DNA of 43,627 nt, from the NCBI GenBank assembly GCA_023383055.1, contig JAHDYP010000042.1, forward strand, positions 1-43,627, in the 5' to 3' direction. The notes below the pieces were generated by a model. It was not told where the DNA came from, did no database searches, and worked only from the letters and a program-made list of their open reading frames with translations. Shown here in pieces: positions 43,344 through 43,627 of this stretch. The first letter of the stretch is position 1. Every line of letters begins with the position of its first letter. Position numbers and translations under genes: made by a program. Source of the stretch: Verrucomicrobiota bacterium. GTDB lineage: Bacteria; Verrucomicrobiota; Verrucomicrobiia; Limisphaerales; JAHDYP01.

Positions 43344-43443
43344 GTGCTTCTCCGCGGCAGGCGACTCGACGGCACCGGGGGGCTGGAAACCATTCGAATC
43401 GGGCGAGATCGTCAAACGCTGGAATCGACTCGAGGAAAGGCAT
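43344..43443 (+). pseudogene. Remnant of the C-terminal tail of a second WD40-type Ser/Thr kinase gene
   Basis: The DNA matches the end of the intact kinase gene (from about 42285). Both copies encode RLDGTGG followed by GWxPxExGEIVxRW. In the remnant the frame is broken: LLRGRRLDGTGG is in one frame, GWKPFESGEIVKRWNRLEERH in the next, separated by a run of six G where five would restore the frame. The AATCC tract just upstream corresponds to the heptamer tract in the intact gene. Nothing of the kinase domain is seen, so this is a decayed duplicate or the edge of a deleted neighbour. Confidence 0.7.
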
Positions 43444-43523
43444 CGCTCTGCCCATCAACATCCGTCAGACAAGCGCAAGCCCCTGAGCGCACCATGAACG
43501 CCATCATGTCACTTTGTTCACAT

Positions 43524-43581
43524 AAGGAAACGAAGGGAACAAAGAAGCCGGCGGGTTCCTGCGCTGGACCTCCGTTGCCTT
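43524..43581. repeat. Imperfect inverted repeat near the window end
   Basis: AAGGAAACGAAGG (43524-43536) and the reverse complement of 43569-43581 match at 11 of 13 positions. The GTTCACATAAGGAAACGAAG type of sequence is a common intergenic repeat in this group (from memory). Nothing else is visible from 43444 to 43627. Confidence 0.5.
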
Positions 43582-43627
43582 CTGGTGCGCCAAGAGAAGC
43601 CTGGTGCCTCTCATTGAATGAAAGGTG

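Noticed and set aside
1..43627. tRNA, rRNA, CRISPR array or insertion sequence
   Set aside because: No cloverleaf-like TTCGA-type arms, repeated spacer pattern, transposase motifs or long terminal inverted repeats were seen by eye.

Overview
The window (43.6 kb, GC-rich) looks like a chromosomal piece of a Verrucomicrobiota bacterium, probably from the Pedosphaera/Limisphaerales side. The reasons are indirect. Several large secreted proteins are present, two of them sharing a C-terminal module ending in FYR-type motifs. There is an ECF sigma factor beside a Ser/Thr kinase with a WD40-like sensor, multi-haem cytochromes related to HzsA, and many small intergenic palindromes. No rRNA, tRNA or CRISPR was seen, and no marker gene fixes the species.

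Layout. (1) 1-1797, minus: an ABC exporter pair (ATPase and permease, coupled by a GTGA overlap) followed by a membrane-anchored protein cut by the window edge. (2) 1894-27754: an exopolysaccharide/O-antigen type locus. It holds a DUF362 protein and a CapK/PaaK-like adenylate-forming enzyme. A four-gene overlapping minus operon follows (two GT4 glycosyltransferases, an MBOAT O-acyltransferase and its SGNH-like partner). A plus operon (16335-19691) holds a WbpB/WbpD/WbpE-like trio for a 2,3-diacetamido-glucuronic acid type sugar plus a methyltransferase. A minus operon (27754-19624) holds two Wzy/WaaL-like polytopic proteins, a secreted beta-helix protein, a methyltransferase and a Wzx-like flippase. 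Inserted among these are a secreted repeat protein, an M14 peptidase and another secreted beta-helix protein. No initiating transferase, Wza/Wzc or UDP-GlcNAc 6-dehydrogenase is seen.

(3) 27937-36873, plus: three exported c-type cytochromes in a row. The first joins a beta-propeller to a di-haem cytochrome c peroxidase-like domain. The second and third resemble the hydrazine synthase alpha subunit, and the third is fused to a formylglycine-generating-enzyme (FGE) fold domain lacking the usual cysteine pair. Together they mirror the alpha/beta/gamma parts of anammox hydrazine synthase. I consider this the most interesting system in the window; its reaction is unknown. (4) 36806-38616, minus: a TraB/GumN-like protein and an M14-like carboxypeptidase. 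(5) 38697-42409, plus: an ECF sigma factor and a large Ser/Thr kinase. (6) 42522-43131, minus: a VapC-type toxin and small antitoxin, followed by a frameshifted remnant of a second kinase C-terminus.

Two cross-cutting signals stand out. Small palindromic or tandem repeats of intergenic type sit in frame inside several genes (DUF362 tail, HzsA-like protein, kinase). A 43-nt element (36/43 identical) lies exactly 13 nt upstream of the GTG start of the first gene in two of the minus-strand polysaccharide operons (9912 and 27754).
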